From contig NZ_JALPTH010000014.1 of the NCBI RefSeq assembly GCF_023218175.1, positions 62,001 through 126,000 of the forward strand: a stretch of 64,000 bases of DNA. Direction: 5' to 3'. The stretch is from Streptomyces lichenis (GTDB lineage Bacteria; Actinomycetota; Actinomycetes; Streptomycetales; Streptomycetaceae). The notes beneath the pieces are model-generated. The model did no database searches. It saw only the letters and a list, made by a program, of their open reading frames with translations, and had not been told where the DNA came from. Below, in pieces: positions 52,769-61,103 of the stretch; within the stretch, counting starts at the first letter, position 1; every line of letters begins with the position of its first letter. The position numbers were made by a program, and so were the translations under genes.

Positions 52769-55561
52769 TTGATAGCTGGCCGGAACGCATGGGCCACCGC
52801 GGCGGCGGTGCTCACGGTGGCGGGGGTGATGGCGCCCGCGGTGGCGCACGCCGACCCGGTGCCGCCCGACACCCGCGCGACCACCACGGCGCGCGGCACC
52901 ACCGGGAACGACCTGCCACCCGGCTGGCGGGTCACCGGCGCGGACGGGGGCAACCAGCTGGAGTGGCGCTCGCCCCGGCCGGTGCCGCACGGTGATGCCC
53001 GGGTGGAGTTCCACGCGAACGGCCGACTGGTGGGCGTGCCCGAGGCCGCGAACGACGGGCGGACCTTCCGGCTCCCGCTCGAAGCCACCGGTGGCGCCGA
53101 CCTGAGCGCCCTGGAGGTCCAGGCGGCCGGACGCCGGCTGGACGAGGGGCCCGGCGGCGAGAAGCGCGGGCGCCGCGCCGCCAAGCCGCCCAAGGTGACG
53201 CTGCCGCCCCAGCTGCCCGCCGGGGCCGTGGACCCGGGCAAGCCGGGCTCGTACGCCACCACCACCGGCGAGTACGCGCTGCCCTCGGTCAGGTTCCCCG
53301 GCCTGCCCGCGGCCGTGGAGATGCGCGGGGTGGTCGTGGCGCCGAAGGGCGCCCCCGGCAAACGGCCCGTCGCCCTGTTCCTGCACGGGCGGCACTCGAC
53401 CTGCTATGTGCCCGGGAAGGAGGAGACCTCCATCGACTGGCCGTGCGCCAAGGGCAGCAAGCCGATCCCCAGCCACCGCGGCTACCTCCGCGACCAGAAG
53501 CTGCTGGCCTCCCAGGGCTATGTGACGGTGTCGATCTCCGCCAACGGTGTCAACGGCCAGGACGGGGAGCTCGAGGACGCCGGTGCCCAGGCCCGCTCCT
53601 CGCTGGTCCGCGCCCATCTGGCCCGCTGGGCGCAGTGGGCGGCCGACCCGGCGAGCGCGCCGGAGGCCGTACGCAAGGGACCGAAGGCGGACCTCTCCAA
53701 GGTGCTGCTGGTCGGGCACTCGCGTGGTGGTGAGGGCGTCAACCGCGCGGCCATGGACAGCCTCTACCCGCCGCCGCCCGCGCAGGACGGCGCCAAGGGC
53801 AAGGTGCGCTGGACCATCCGCGGCACCGTGCTGATCGGGCCCACCATCTTCGGCCAGAACCCGGTCGCCGACGTGCCCTCGCTGACCATCCTGCCGGGGT
53901 GCGACGGCGATGTCTCCGACCTCCAGGGCCAGGTGTACGCGGACGGCACCCGCGGTGTGAGCCAGGGCAAGGCCCTGCACAGCTCGGTCTACATGGTCGG
54001 CGCCAACCACAACTACTTCAACAGCGAGTGGACGCCCGGTCAGGCGCAGGCACCGGCCGGGGACGACTTCTACGACGACTCCGAGACCCCCGACCCGCTG
54101 TGCTCGCCGAAGGCTCCCGGTCGCCTCACCGCGGACCAGCAGCACCGGGCAGGCGCCACCTACATCGCCGCCGCGGCCCGGCTGTTCGCCGCCGGTGACG
54201 ACCGGGTGCGCCCGCTGGTGGACGGCACCGGACGGCGCGCCCCGTCCGCCGACCCGGCCCGGGTGCTCAGCCACGCGGTGGGCGCCGGGCGCGGCGCGGG
54301 CCTGCTGCCGGACGGAGCGGTGACGGTGGCCGGCGACGGCCGGCTCTGCGACGCGGTCGCCCCGGGACGGAGCGCCTGCCTCGGCGAGAACGCCCCCGGC
54401 CAGTCCCCGCACTTCGCCCGCTGGGTCCCGGAGCACGAGGCCGGCCGCCGGGCGGTCGCCCTGTCCTGGAAGAAGCCGGGCACCGCGACCCGGATGACCC
54501 CGGGCAAGCCGCTCTCCGCCAAGGGCGCCGAGTCCCTGGCGCTGCGGCTGGCGGTCCCGCCGAACAGCGGCGGCACGAAGTTCGACGTGGCGGTCAAGGA
54601 CGCCGCCGGCAAGCGGGCGGTCCTCGGCGGCGTACGCCTGGACGGGCTGCCCGGCACCGACCGGACCGCCTCCTACTGGGCGCAGGAGGTGCGGGTCCCG
54701 CTCAGCGCGGCGGTCCGCGCCCGGCTCGACCTGGGCAAGGTCGCGTCCCTGGAGCTGATCCCGCGCTCCGGCTCCGGCCAGGCGCTGCTGATGGACGCCT
54801 GGGCCTGGCGCCCGGGGACCCCGGCGGTGAGCAGCGCGGCGCTCACCCGGGTCGACATCGGGCGGCTGACCGTCAAGGAGGGCGACTCCGGCGTCCGCAC
54901 CTACCAGGTGCCGGTGTGCACCACCGGCAAGGGCACGGGCACGGTCCGGCTGTACGTCGTCGACTCGGCCACCGGGAAGACCACCGGCCGGGTGGCCCAG
55001 GTCGGCCCGGGCACCGCGGGCATCAAGGTGCAGATGAAGGTCAAGGGCAACAAGCGGTACGGCTGGGACGAGGCCCAGACCATGGTGGTGAAGGCCGTCA
55101 AGGGCGCCGTGGTGGGCTCGGAGTCCGGTGGGGTGCTCGCCAAGAACGACGACCCGATGCCGAAGGTGACCGTGCGGCCGGTGGCCGCCTCCGTCACCGA
55201 GGGCGCGGCGCTGACCTGGCGGGCCTCCCTCTCGGCGCCCGCGGACGTCGACATCTCCGCGTTCGGCAAGCTGGTGCCGGTCACCGGCGGCCGCCCGGAG
55301 CTGTCCACCGCCGACGTGGACCGGGAGTGGCTGGCCGAGCTGGTGGGCGAGGTCCCGGGCACCGCGGTCCCGCTCTCCCGGCTGGACGCTTCGCTGTGGC
55401 TGAACATCCCGGCCGGTGAGACCAGCGGGGAGCTGACCGTTCCGACCGTCAAGGACGACGTGGCCGAGCCGGTCGAGCATGTCCGTATTGCCGCCCTCCG
55501 CGGCGACCAGGACGAGACGGTGGGCCAGCCGCTGGAGGGCACCGTCCGCGACGCGCCGTGA
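52769..55561 (+). CDS. Secreted alpha/beta-hydrolase-fold protein with Calx-beta-like C-terminus
   Basis: The 930-aa protein begins with a Sec signal peptide (residues 1-28, AWATAAAVLTVAGVMAPAVA then HADP). An N-terminal beta domain precedes a hydrolase domain (about 170-480) with RPVALFLHGRHSTCY, nucleophile motif GHSRGGEG near residue 318, acid loop LPGCDGDVSDLQGQ and His in GANHNYFNSEW. Long beta domains follow; the last (about 695-930) resembles Calx-beta repeats (RLTVKEGDSGVRTYQVPV, ASVTEGAALTWRASLS). It probably acts outside the cell on an ester or polymer, substrate unknown. A TTG start at 52769 is chosen because GAGGAGGAG lies directly upstream and it begins the signal peptide. A strong terminator follows. 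Confidence 0.85.
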   Translation: MIAGRNAWATAAAVLTVAGVMAPAVAHADPVPPDTRATTTARGTTGNDLPPGWRVTGADGGNQLEWRSPRPVPHGDARVEFHANGRLVGVPEAANDGRTFRLPLEATGGADLSALEVQAAGRRLDEGPGGEKRGRRAAKPPKVTLPPQLPAGAVDPGKPGSYATTTGEYALPSVRFPGLPAAVEMRGVVVAPKGAPGKRPVALFLHGRHSTCYVPGKEETSIDWPCAKGSKPIPSHRGYLRDQKLLASQGYVTVSISANGVNGQDGELEDAGAQARSSLVRAHLARWAQWAADPASAPEAVRKGPKADLSKVLLVGHSRGGEGVNRAAMDSLYPPPPAQDGAKGKVRWTIRGTVLIGPTIFGQNPVADVPSLTILPGCDGDVSDLQGQVYADGTRGVSQGKALHSSVYMVGANHNYFNSEWTPGQAQAPAGDDFYDDSETPDPLCSPKAPGRLTADQQHRAGATYIAAAARLFAAGDDRVRPLVDGTGRRAPSADPARVLSHAVGAGRGAGLLPDGAVTVAGDGRLCDAVAPGRSACLGENAPGQSPHFARWVPEHEAGRRAVALSWKKPGTATRMTPGKPLSAKGAESLALRLAVPPNSGGTKFDVAVKDAAGKRAVLGGVRLDGLPGTDRTASYWAQEVRVPLSAAVRARLDLGKVASLELIPRSGSGQALLMDAWAWRPGTPAVSSAALTRVDIGRLTVKEGDSGVRTYQVPVCTTGKGTGTVRLYVVDSATGKTTGRVAQVGPGTAGIKVQMKVKGNKRYGWDEAQTMVVKAVKGAVVGSESGGVLAKNDDPMPKVTVRPVAASVTEGAALTWRASLSAPADVDISAFGKLVPVTGGRPELSTADVDREWLAELVGEVPGTAVPLSRLDASLWLNIPAGETSGELTVPTVKDDVAEPVEHVRIAALRGDQDETVGQPLEGTVRDAP

Positions 55562-55592
55562 CCGGCGCACCGTAACGCGACGGCGGGGCCGG

Positions 55593-55625
55593 GGGCTCCG
55601 GGCATCCATCCGATGCCCGGAGCCC
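55593..55625 (+). terminator. Strong terminator hairpin
   Basis: GGGCTCCGGGCATC (55593-55606) and GATGCCCGGAGCCC (55612-55625) form a perfect 14-bp stem with a 5-nt loop, 32 bp after the secreted hydrolase stop. The rest of the 290-bp gap to the next gene shows no other gene. Confidence 0.88.
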
Positions 55626-55851
55626 TCCGTCATTCGGAGCCACTGAGGATCCGCAGGGTGTACGGGCCCGGGGACCGCGACGCTCCCCGGCCCGCCCCCG
55701 CCCCCTCGGTTCTCCGCCCTCCGCCACGATCCGGCCACCCTCAGGGGCGAGAACCGGCCGGAAGGATCAATCCGGTGGCCGCGGCCGTCAACACGGCCCC
55801 GCCTCCCCGTCCCTAGGCTCGGCGCAGCCAAGCACAAAGGACGCATCACGT

Positions 55852-57906
55852 ATGTCTCGTAGAGCCGCCAAGCCGCTGTGGGCCCGCAGGAGATTCGTCG
55901 CCGCCTCCGCCGCCGGCGGGGCCGCCGTACTGGCCGGGGTCGGCACCCGGGTGTTCGCCGGTCAGGACGAGGCCTCCGGCCCCCGGGTCACCCTGGTGAA
56001 CGAGTCCGGCCGCGGCGCGGCCTTCGCCTATGTCGCGGCGAACCTGATGAAGGGGGAGGTCTTCGAGGGGCACGCCTTCCTGGACCCGGCCACCGGGCGG
56101 CTGGTGCCGGTGCCCAACCCGTCCGCCGACGGCCAGGACCTCTCGTCGTTCCTGCGACGCTTCCGCATCCCGTTCGGGCAGGCCCTGACCCTGCGGGAGC
56201 GGCTGATATCGGGCCGGGTGTGGTTCGCCCTCGACAGCGAGCTGCCCTTCAGCGCCAACCGCCACCCCGGCCGGGCGGCCGGACTGCTGGTGCAGCCCGC
56301 GCCCGGCACCCCCTCCGATCCCACCTACGAAATGCTGTGGGACTACTGCGAGTTCACCTACGACCAGCGCGGGATCACGGCCAACATCTCCATGGTGGAC
56401 GCCGTCGGCCTGCCGCTCGCCCTGAAACTGGAGCCGGCGAGCGGGCCGGTGCAGCAGGTCGGCGGGGTGGGCCCGGGCGGCACCGCGCGCCTCGCCCGCG
56501 AGCTGGCCAAGGCCGGCGGCGACTGGGCGGCCTGCCCGGTCCATGACAAGCATGGGCGGCTGGTACGGGTGACCAGTCCCGCCAAGCTGGACGGGCTCGG
56601 CACTCGGGTCTTCCGCGGCCACTACGCGGACTACGTGGACCAGGTCTGGGACCGCTACCGGGAGGGCAGGCCGGGGTTGCGGATCGCGCTGGGCGAGGTC
56701 TGGCCCGGCAAGACGGTCACCGGCAACACCTCCGGGGACCGCCTGGTCTTCCGCGGCGTCAGCGACGGCTCCCCCGCCTCGTTCCCCCGGCCCGGCACCC
56801 ATCTCGACCCCCAGCTCACCGGGGCGGCCGCCCGGCGGACCGCGGAGGCCGACATCTTCGGCTGCGACGGCTCGCTGCACGCGATCAACGCCACCCAGCA
56901 GGGCCGGATCGCCGCCGTCCTCGGGGCGGCCTTCGCCCGCAGCACCCTGCTGGAGGACGGCACCCACCCGGACATCCCCGAGCGGACCTTCTACCGCGAC
57001 CAGCCCGTCCACCACTACTCCCGGCTGGTGCACGAGATCGCCCAGGGCGGCCGGGGCTACGCCTTCGCCTTCGACGACGTCAGCCCGGCCGGCGGCAAGG
57101 ACCTGTCGGGCACGGTCTTCCACTACCGGGAGCCCGACCGCTGGCACCTCACCGTCACCTTGCACTCCCCCGGCACCGCCGCCGCCCCGGGCAAGCCCGC
57201 ACCGGCCGCACTCGCCGCGCCCACCGGGGTCAGGGTCCTGTCCCGTACGGGGACCACGGCCGAGGTGAGTTGGGAGGGCGCGGCCGGTGCCAGCGGGTAC
57301 GAGGTCAGCCTGGACGGCCAGCAGGCCGCCTCGGTCACGGCGACCACCGCGACCCTCTCCTCGCTGCGACCGGGGCGGGACCACCGGCTCACCGTCCGCT
57401 CGCGCGCCGACGACGGGCGGCTGTCCCCGCCGTCCGCCCCGGTGACCATCCCCGCGCAGCCCGCCACCGGCGGCGGCACCGGTCAGGCCGCCACCGGGAT
57501 CATCGCCGCCGCCGCGTACACCCGGCAGTCCGGGACCCGCGTCGAGCGCTCCCCGGACACCTCCCCCGGCTCCACCGGCCGGCAGGTGACCTCGGTGTCC
57601 GCGGGTGACTGGCTGCACTTCGCCCGGGTCCACTTCGGCACCGCGCCCGCCCGGGTGGTCCGCTGCCGGCTCGCCTCGGGTGCCGCACCCGGGATCAGCG
57701 GAGGCATCGAGTTCCGCCTCGGCGGCCGCACCGGGACGAAGATCGCCGAGATCGACCTCTCCTCCACCGGCGGCTGGGGGGCCTTCACCACGGTCCCGAT
57801 GAATCTCAGCCGCCCGGTCACCGGCGCCCATGAGCTGTATCTGACGTTCATCGGCAGCCGCGCCGACTTCGTCAACCTCAACTGGTTCCGCTTCGACCAG
57901 CGTTGA
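55852..57906 (+). CDS. Secreted GH64 beta-1,3-glucanase with FnIII and CBM6-like domains
   Basis: The 684-aa exported protein has a twin-arginine signal (ARRRFVAASAAGGAAVLAGV, residues about 11-36). A glycoside hydrolase family 64 domain (about 45-440) carries a thaumatin-like stretch LWDYCEFTYDQRGITANISM and VDAVGLPLALKLE. A fibronectin type III domain (about 455-540, AAPTGVRVLSRTGTTAEVSW) follows. The C-terminal carbohydrate-binding module is CBM6-like (about 550-684; ITGAHELYLTF-type end, RADFVNLNWFRF). GH64 enzymes release laminaripentaose from beta-1,3-glucan, so this likely attacks fungal walls or storage glucan. It is followed by a membrane-anchored CBM6-like protein. AAAGGA precedes the ATG at a somewhat long distance. 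Confidence 0.88.
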   Translation: MSRRAAKPLWARRRFVAASAAGGAAVLAGVGTRVFAGQDEASGPRVTLVNESGRGAAFAYVAANLMKGEVFEGHAFLDPATGRLVPVPNPSADGQDLSSFLRRFRIPFGQALTLRERLISGRVWFALDSELPFSANRHPGRAAGLLVQPAPGTPSDPTYEMLWDYCEFTYDQRGITANISMVDAVGLPLALKLEPASGPVQQVGGVGPGGTARLARELAKAGGDWAACPVHDKHGRLVRVTSPAKLDGLGTRVFRGHYADYVDQVWDRYREGRPGLRIALGEVWPGKTVTGNTSGDRLVFRGVSDGSPASFPRPGTHLDPQLTGAAARRTAEADIFGCDGSLHAINATQQGRIAAVLGAAFARSTLLEDGTHPDIPERTFYRDQPVHHYSRLVHEIAQGGRGYAFAFDDVSPAGGKDLSGTVFHYREPDRWHLTVTLHSPGTAAAPGKPAPAALAAPTGVRVLSRTGTTAEVSWEGAAGASGYEVSLDGQQAASVTATTATLSSLRPGRDHRLTVRSRADDGRLSPPSAPVTIPAQPATGGGTGQAATGIIAAAAYTRQSGTRVERSPDTSPGSTGRQVTSVSAGDWLHFARVHFGTAPARVVRCRLASGAAPGISGGIEFRLGGRTGTKIAEIDLSSTGGWGAFTTVPMNLSRPVTGAHELYLTFIGSRADFVNLNWFRFDQR

Positions 57907-58000
57907 CACCGGTCCGGCACCGCGCCGCGCCGCCGTACGGTACGGCTCACCGTCCCGTACGGCGGCATCCGCCGACCGGCCGGCGCCCCGCGCCCGACAG

Positions 58001-58125
58001 GGCCACCCCACCGAGTCCCTGCCGCCCAAGCCCCCCCGCCGAGCCACCCCACCGAGTCCCTGCCGCCGAAGCCATCTCGCCGAGCCATCTCACCGAGTCC
58101 GTGCCGCCCAAGCCGTGCCGCCGAG
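58001..58125 (+). repeat. 41-bp tandem repeat, three copies
   Basis: The motif ACCGAGTCCCTGCCGCC with flanking AAGCC and GAGCCA recurs with CCGAGTCC at 58011, 58052 and 58093, exactly 41 bp apart. A decayed fourth partial unit (GCCGAGCCCCTGCCGCCGAG) follows. It lies in the 265-bp gap between the GH64 and CBM6-like genes; no gene is seen in the gap. Confidence 0.8.
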
Positions 58126-58171
58126 CCCCTGCCGCCGAGACCGTGCCGCGGCCGGAAAGGACCACCTCCCC

Positions 58172-59122
58172 ATGCCCCAGCCCCACGACCGCGGCCCCCG
58201 CCCCGCGGCAGCCCCGGCGCTGGTGCGGCCGTATCTGCGCCACCCCACCCCTCCCCCGCCCGACGCCCCGGCGCACCACCCCGTTCCCGTACCCGCCAGC
58301 CCCGTCCAACCCGACGAGCCGACCGCCCGGCTGTATGTGGTGGCGCCTCCGCGTGCGCCGGAGCCGCCCCCTCTCCGGGAGCGGGCGGTGGCGAGGCGCG
58401 GGCGCCGGCTCTCCGGGTACGCCCTGGCCGGAGCGGCCGGCTGTGCCGCCGTTCTCGTGGGCCTGGTGCTCACACTCCGCCCGAGCGGCGACCCGCGGCC
58501 GGACGCGCTGGTGGTCCCCACCGCGCCTGCGCCCCCGGTACCGACCGGGCCGGCACCCGAGCCGACGCGGTCCTCCGCCGTCCACGGTTCTCCGCGGCCG
58601 GACCGGTCGGCTGGGCCCCCGGTGCCGAGCGGCTCCCCCGCCGACGCGGTGTCCCCTTCCTGGGCCGGGTTGCGGGACGTCAGCGCCTCCTCGTCCGGCA
58701 GCGATGCGAGTGGAGGCGTGCCCGCGACCGGTCATCCGGCGGCATCCCCCAGCGCCGTGCCGAGCGCGATCGGGCCGGTGCCCGCCGGTTCGGGGGACGG
58801 AGCGGTGGTGGTCGACGGGGGCGGGGCCGATGTCTCGGCGGGCGCCACCCTGCGCTTCCGGCTGGACTTCGGCGAGCGGGGGCTGAGCCGGCTGGCCACG
58901 CGGCTGCGGTACGAGAGCGCCGACGGCTCCAGCGCGCTGGTCACCGTGCGCCTGGGCTCACCGTCCGCCCCGCCGATCGGCTCCTTCTCCGTGGGCGACA
59001 CCGGCTCGGCCACCTGGCGGACCGTGCCGGCGGACATCACCAGCACCCGCGACGTCCAGGACGTGTTTCTGACCTTCGGGAGCGGTGCGCGCTTCGTCGT
59101 GGACTCGTTCGCCTTCTCCTGA
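58172..59122 (+). CDS. Membrane-anchored protein with extracellular CBM6-like domain
   Basis: The 316-aa protein has a Pro-rich cytoplasmic N-terminus (about 1-80) and one transmembrane helix (about 83-104, GYALAGAAGCAAVLVGLVL). A Pro/Ser/Gly-rich wall-spanning linker (about 105-205) leads to a C-terminal beta domain (about 208-316). That domain has RLRYESADGSSALVTVRLGS and VQDVFLTFGSGARFVVDSFA, the pattern of CBM6-like sugar-binding modules also at the end of the preceding GH64 enzyme. It may tether or sense the polysaccharide degraded by that enzyme (inference). ATG 58172 follows GGAAAGG. Not an anti-sigma factor by any motif seen, though the architecture is similar. Confidence 0.75.
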   Translation: MPQPHDRGPRPAAAPALVRPYLRHPTPPPPDAPAHHPVPVPASPVQPDEPTARLYVVAPPRAPEPPPLRERAVARRGRRLSGYALAGAAGCAAVLVGLVLTLRPSGDPRPDALVVPTAPAPPVPTGPAPEPTRSSAVHGSPRPDRSAGPPVPSGSPADAVSPSWAGLRDVSASSSGSDASGGVPATGHPAASPSAVPSAIGPVPAGSGDGAVVVDGGGADVSAGATLRFRLDFGERGLSRLATRLRYESADGSSALVTVRLGSPSAPPIGSFSVGDTGSATWRTVPADITSTRDVQDVFLTFGSGARFVVDSFAFS

Positions 59123-59200
59123 TCTCTCTTCCCCTCCGCGGGCCGTACGCCCAGCAGGCCCCGTACCTCCGCGTTGACACCCCGGCGGCCGCCACTTTCA

Positions 59201-60250
59201 ATGTCCGCCATGCACGAGTCGCCGTCGCCCACCGTGGTGGCCAGTTACGCCAGAGCGGTGGTGGACGCCGGGTCCGGCGCGGGCGGGCAGGGAGGCGGGC
59301 CGGAGGCCCGTACGGGCGGTCCCGGGGCGCCGACTCGGTGGCCCTCGGCGCAGCGGCTGCCGTTCGCGGAGGTGCGTGCCCTCTGGGATCAGGCCGTCGG
59401 CAACGACGGAACCGGCGACGGCTACGGCGATCCGCATGTCGGTCTGGCGCTGGGCGCCCGCATGGGCCCGGGGACGCTGCATGTGCTGGGCCATCTGGTG
59501 GTGGGCTGCGCCAGCCTGGTGGAGATGGTGGCCCTGGTCGAGCGCTTCCATCCGCTGGTCAGCCAGGCGGGTGTGATCGTCTCGCACCGGGGCCGGCGGG
59601 CGACCCGGATCGCGTACCGCCCGCTGGTGCCGGCGCACACCACCCTGCCGCAGCAGATCGAGGCGATCGTGATCGGCATGGTGACCTCCGCCCGTTGGCT
59701 GGCGGGCCCGTCCTGGACGCCGGAGTCGGTGTCGTTCCGCCATCCGGGGCGCGGGGACGGCGCCCTCTTCACCGACGTGGTGGGCGCGCCGGTCGTCTTC
59801 GGTGCCGCCGAGAACGCGCTCATCGTGGACAACGCGGACCTGGACCTGGAGCGCGCGCTGCCCGACCCGGAGCTGGCGGCCCTGCACCGGACGCACGCCG
59901 AGCGGCTGCTGCGGGATCTGACGCCGCCCTCGGACCTGCCCGAACGGGTGCGGCGCTGGCTCGCGGACGCGGACCTGGAGCGCACCGGACCCAGGGACCT
60001 GTGCGACGCACTGCATCTGAGCGAGCGTTCGCTACGTCGGTTGCTGCACGAGGAGGGGACGTCCTGGCGGGCCCTGCTGAACGCGGCCCGCCATGAGCGC
60101 GCCCGCCAGCTGCTGGTCCGTACCGATCTCACCCTGGACCGGGTGGCGCAGCTGACGGGACTGAGCGGGGCGGCGGTGCTGGTGCGGGCGTTCAGCCGCT
60201 GGGAGGGCGCGACCCCGGGCGCCTACCGCAGGGCGGCGCGGGAGAGGTGA
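59201..60250 (+). CDS. AraC-family transcriptional regulator (arabinose-binding-like sensor domain)
   Basis: About 349 aa. An N-terminal sensor domain of the OruR/ArgR-type AraC group (about 50-230; GYGDPHVGLALGARM, LGHLVVGCASLVEMVALVER) precedes a C-terminal HTH_18 domain (about 245-345). The HTH contains LCDALHLSERSLRRLLHEEG and the second helix pair LDRVAQLTGLSGAAVLVRAF. The ligand is unknown. Two ATGs (59201, 59210) are possible and neither has a clear Shine-Dalgarno; the TTG at 59174 is less likely. It is intact, unlike the two AraC remnants elsewhere in the window. Targets could be the upstream carbohydrate genes or the downstream radical SAM operon. Confidence 0.85.
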   Translation: MSAMHESPSPTVVASYARAVVDAGSGAGGQGGGPEARTGGPGAPTRWPSAQRLPFAEVRALWDQAVGNDGTGDGYGDPHVGLALGARMGPGTLHVLGHLVVGCASLVEMVALVERFHPLVSQAGVIVSHRGRRATRIAYRPLVPAHTTLPQQIEAIVIGMVTSARWLAGPSWTPESVSFRHPGRGDGALFTDVVGAPVVFGAAENALIVDNADLDLERALPDPELAALHRTHAERLLRDLTPPSDLPERVRRWLADADLERTGPRDLCDALHLSERSLRRLLHEEGTSWRALLNAARHERARQLLVRTDLTLDRVAQLTGLSGAAVLVRAFSRWEGATPGAYRRAARER

Positions 60251-60255
60251 ATCCC

Positions 60256-60396
60256 GGAGAGATCCCTTTCCCCGCGAGGGGAGAGATCCCTTTCCCTCCG
60301 AGCGGGAAGATCCCTTTCCACGCGAGGGGAAGATCTATTTCCGCCTGGAGGGAGATCCCTTTCCGCCCGAGGGAAGATCCCTTTCCCCTCACAGGG
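60256..60396 (+). repeat. Six-unit tandem array, period about 23 bp
   Basis: GATCCCTTTCC (one unit GATCTATTTCC) recurs at 60261, 60285, 60309, 60332, 60354 and 60376, giving periods of 24, 24, 23, 22 and 22 bp. Units have the form GGGGAAGATCCCTTTCCNCG with variable GAGGG joints. It starts right after the AraC stop codon. The core is much less GC-rich than the neighbourhood. Units are contiguous rather than spaced by unique sequence, so it is not a CRISPR array. The 460-bp gap 60251-60710 holds no convincing gene. Confidence 0.85.
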
Positions 60397-60478
60397 TTCT
60401 CTTTCAGACATCCGGCGGAGATTGTTTCGGCCCCAGGTGATCGCCCCGCCATCGAGAGCCGCCGGTCACCCCGATGAA

Positions 60479-60510
60479 CAGGGAAAGTAAGGCCGCCCTT
60501 ACTTTCCCTG
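60479..60510. promoter_or_regulatory. Perfect 14-bp inverted repeat upstream of the radical SAM operon
   Basis: CAGGGAAAGTAAGG (60479-60492) and CCTTACTTTCCCTG (60497-60510) are exact complements around CCGC. It lies 230 bp after the AraC gene and 200 bp before the ferredoxin gene. It may be a terminator for the AraC gene or an operator for the operon; there is no U tract, and the AT-rich arms favour a protein-binding site. Confidence 0.65.
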
Positions 60511-60710
60511 GATTGGCCGATTACCGGCACGGGCGACCTCTGGACGCCGACTCGGGCACCCACCTAATCTTTGCCTAGCCATCGGCCGGATGGATCACCA
60601 CCCCCTGCCGAACGGGGTGGGATCATTTCACCGCACCTTTTCGCGCGGTGTTCCCGTGAGCACCCGAGCAGGCCGATGACCGCCATGGACGGACCGCCAT
60701 GGAGGAATCC

Positions 60711-61046
60711 ATGACCTTCGTGATCGCTGAACCATGCGTGGATATCAAGGACAAGGCCTGTCTGGACGTCTGTCCGGTGGACTGCATCTACGAGGGTGAT
60801 CGCACCCTCTACATCCAGCCCGACGAATGCATCGACTGCACGGCCTGCGAACCGGTCTGCCCGGTCGAGGCGATTCACCGGGACACCGAACTGCCGGTCG
60901 AATGGCAGGAGTACGAGCGCGTCAACGCCGAGTTCTTCACCGCCACCACCGGCCTCGGCACTCCGCACGGAGCCTCCGCGGTGGGCCCCACCGCGACCGA
61001 CCACGCGTATGTCGCCGCCCTGCCCCGGCCGGCCTCCGCCGGCTGA
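60711..61046 (+). CDS. Ferredoxin (two Fe-S cluster, FdxA type)
   Basis: The 111-aa ferredoxin has N-terminal cluster ligands in CVDIKDKACLDVCPVDCIYEG and a complete CIDCTACEPVCPVEAI motif, the pattern of actinobacterial 7Fe FdxA proteins. It has a 40-residue Ala/Thr-rich tail after the fold. ATG 60711 is preceded at good distance by GGAGG; the ATG at 60699 contains that site and is rejected. It is first in an operon with two radical SAM proteins (57- and 36-bp gaps). It is therefore probably the dedicated electron donor that reduces their [4Fe-4S] clusters (inference). It could also serve P450s, but none is adjacent. Confidence 0.93.
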   Translation: MTFVIAEPCVDIKDKACLDVCPVDCIYEGDRTLYIQPDECIDCTACEPVCPVEAIHRDTELPVEWQEYERVNAEFFTATTGLGTPHGASAVGPTATDHAYVAALPRPASAG

Positions 61047-61103
61047 GGGATCCGACCCACGCCCTGCCCCGTCCGTCCACCACCTTCGCCGGAAGGACCG
61101 CAC

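Noticed and set aside
60256..60396. Possible CRISPR array
   Set aside because: Units are contiguous and about 23 bp long with no unique spacers, and no cas gene is nearby.
60247..60477. A 76-codon frame starting GTGA at the AraC stop, encoding EIPFPAR-like octapeptide repeats
   Set aside because: The repeat period drifts (24, 24, 23, 22, 22 bp) so the peptide repeat falls out of phase. Several other frames are equally open and there is no ribosome-binding site, so it is treated as a DNA repeat.
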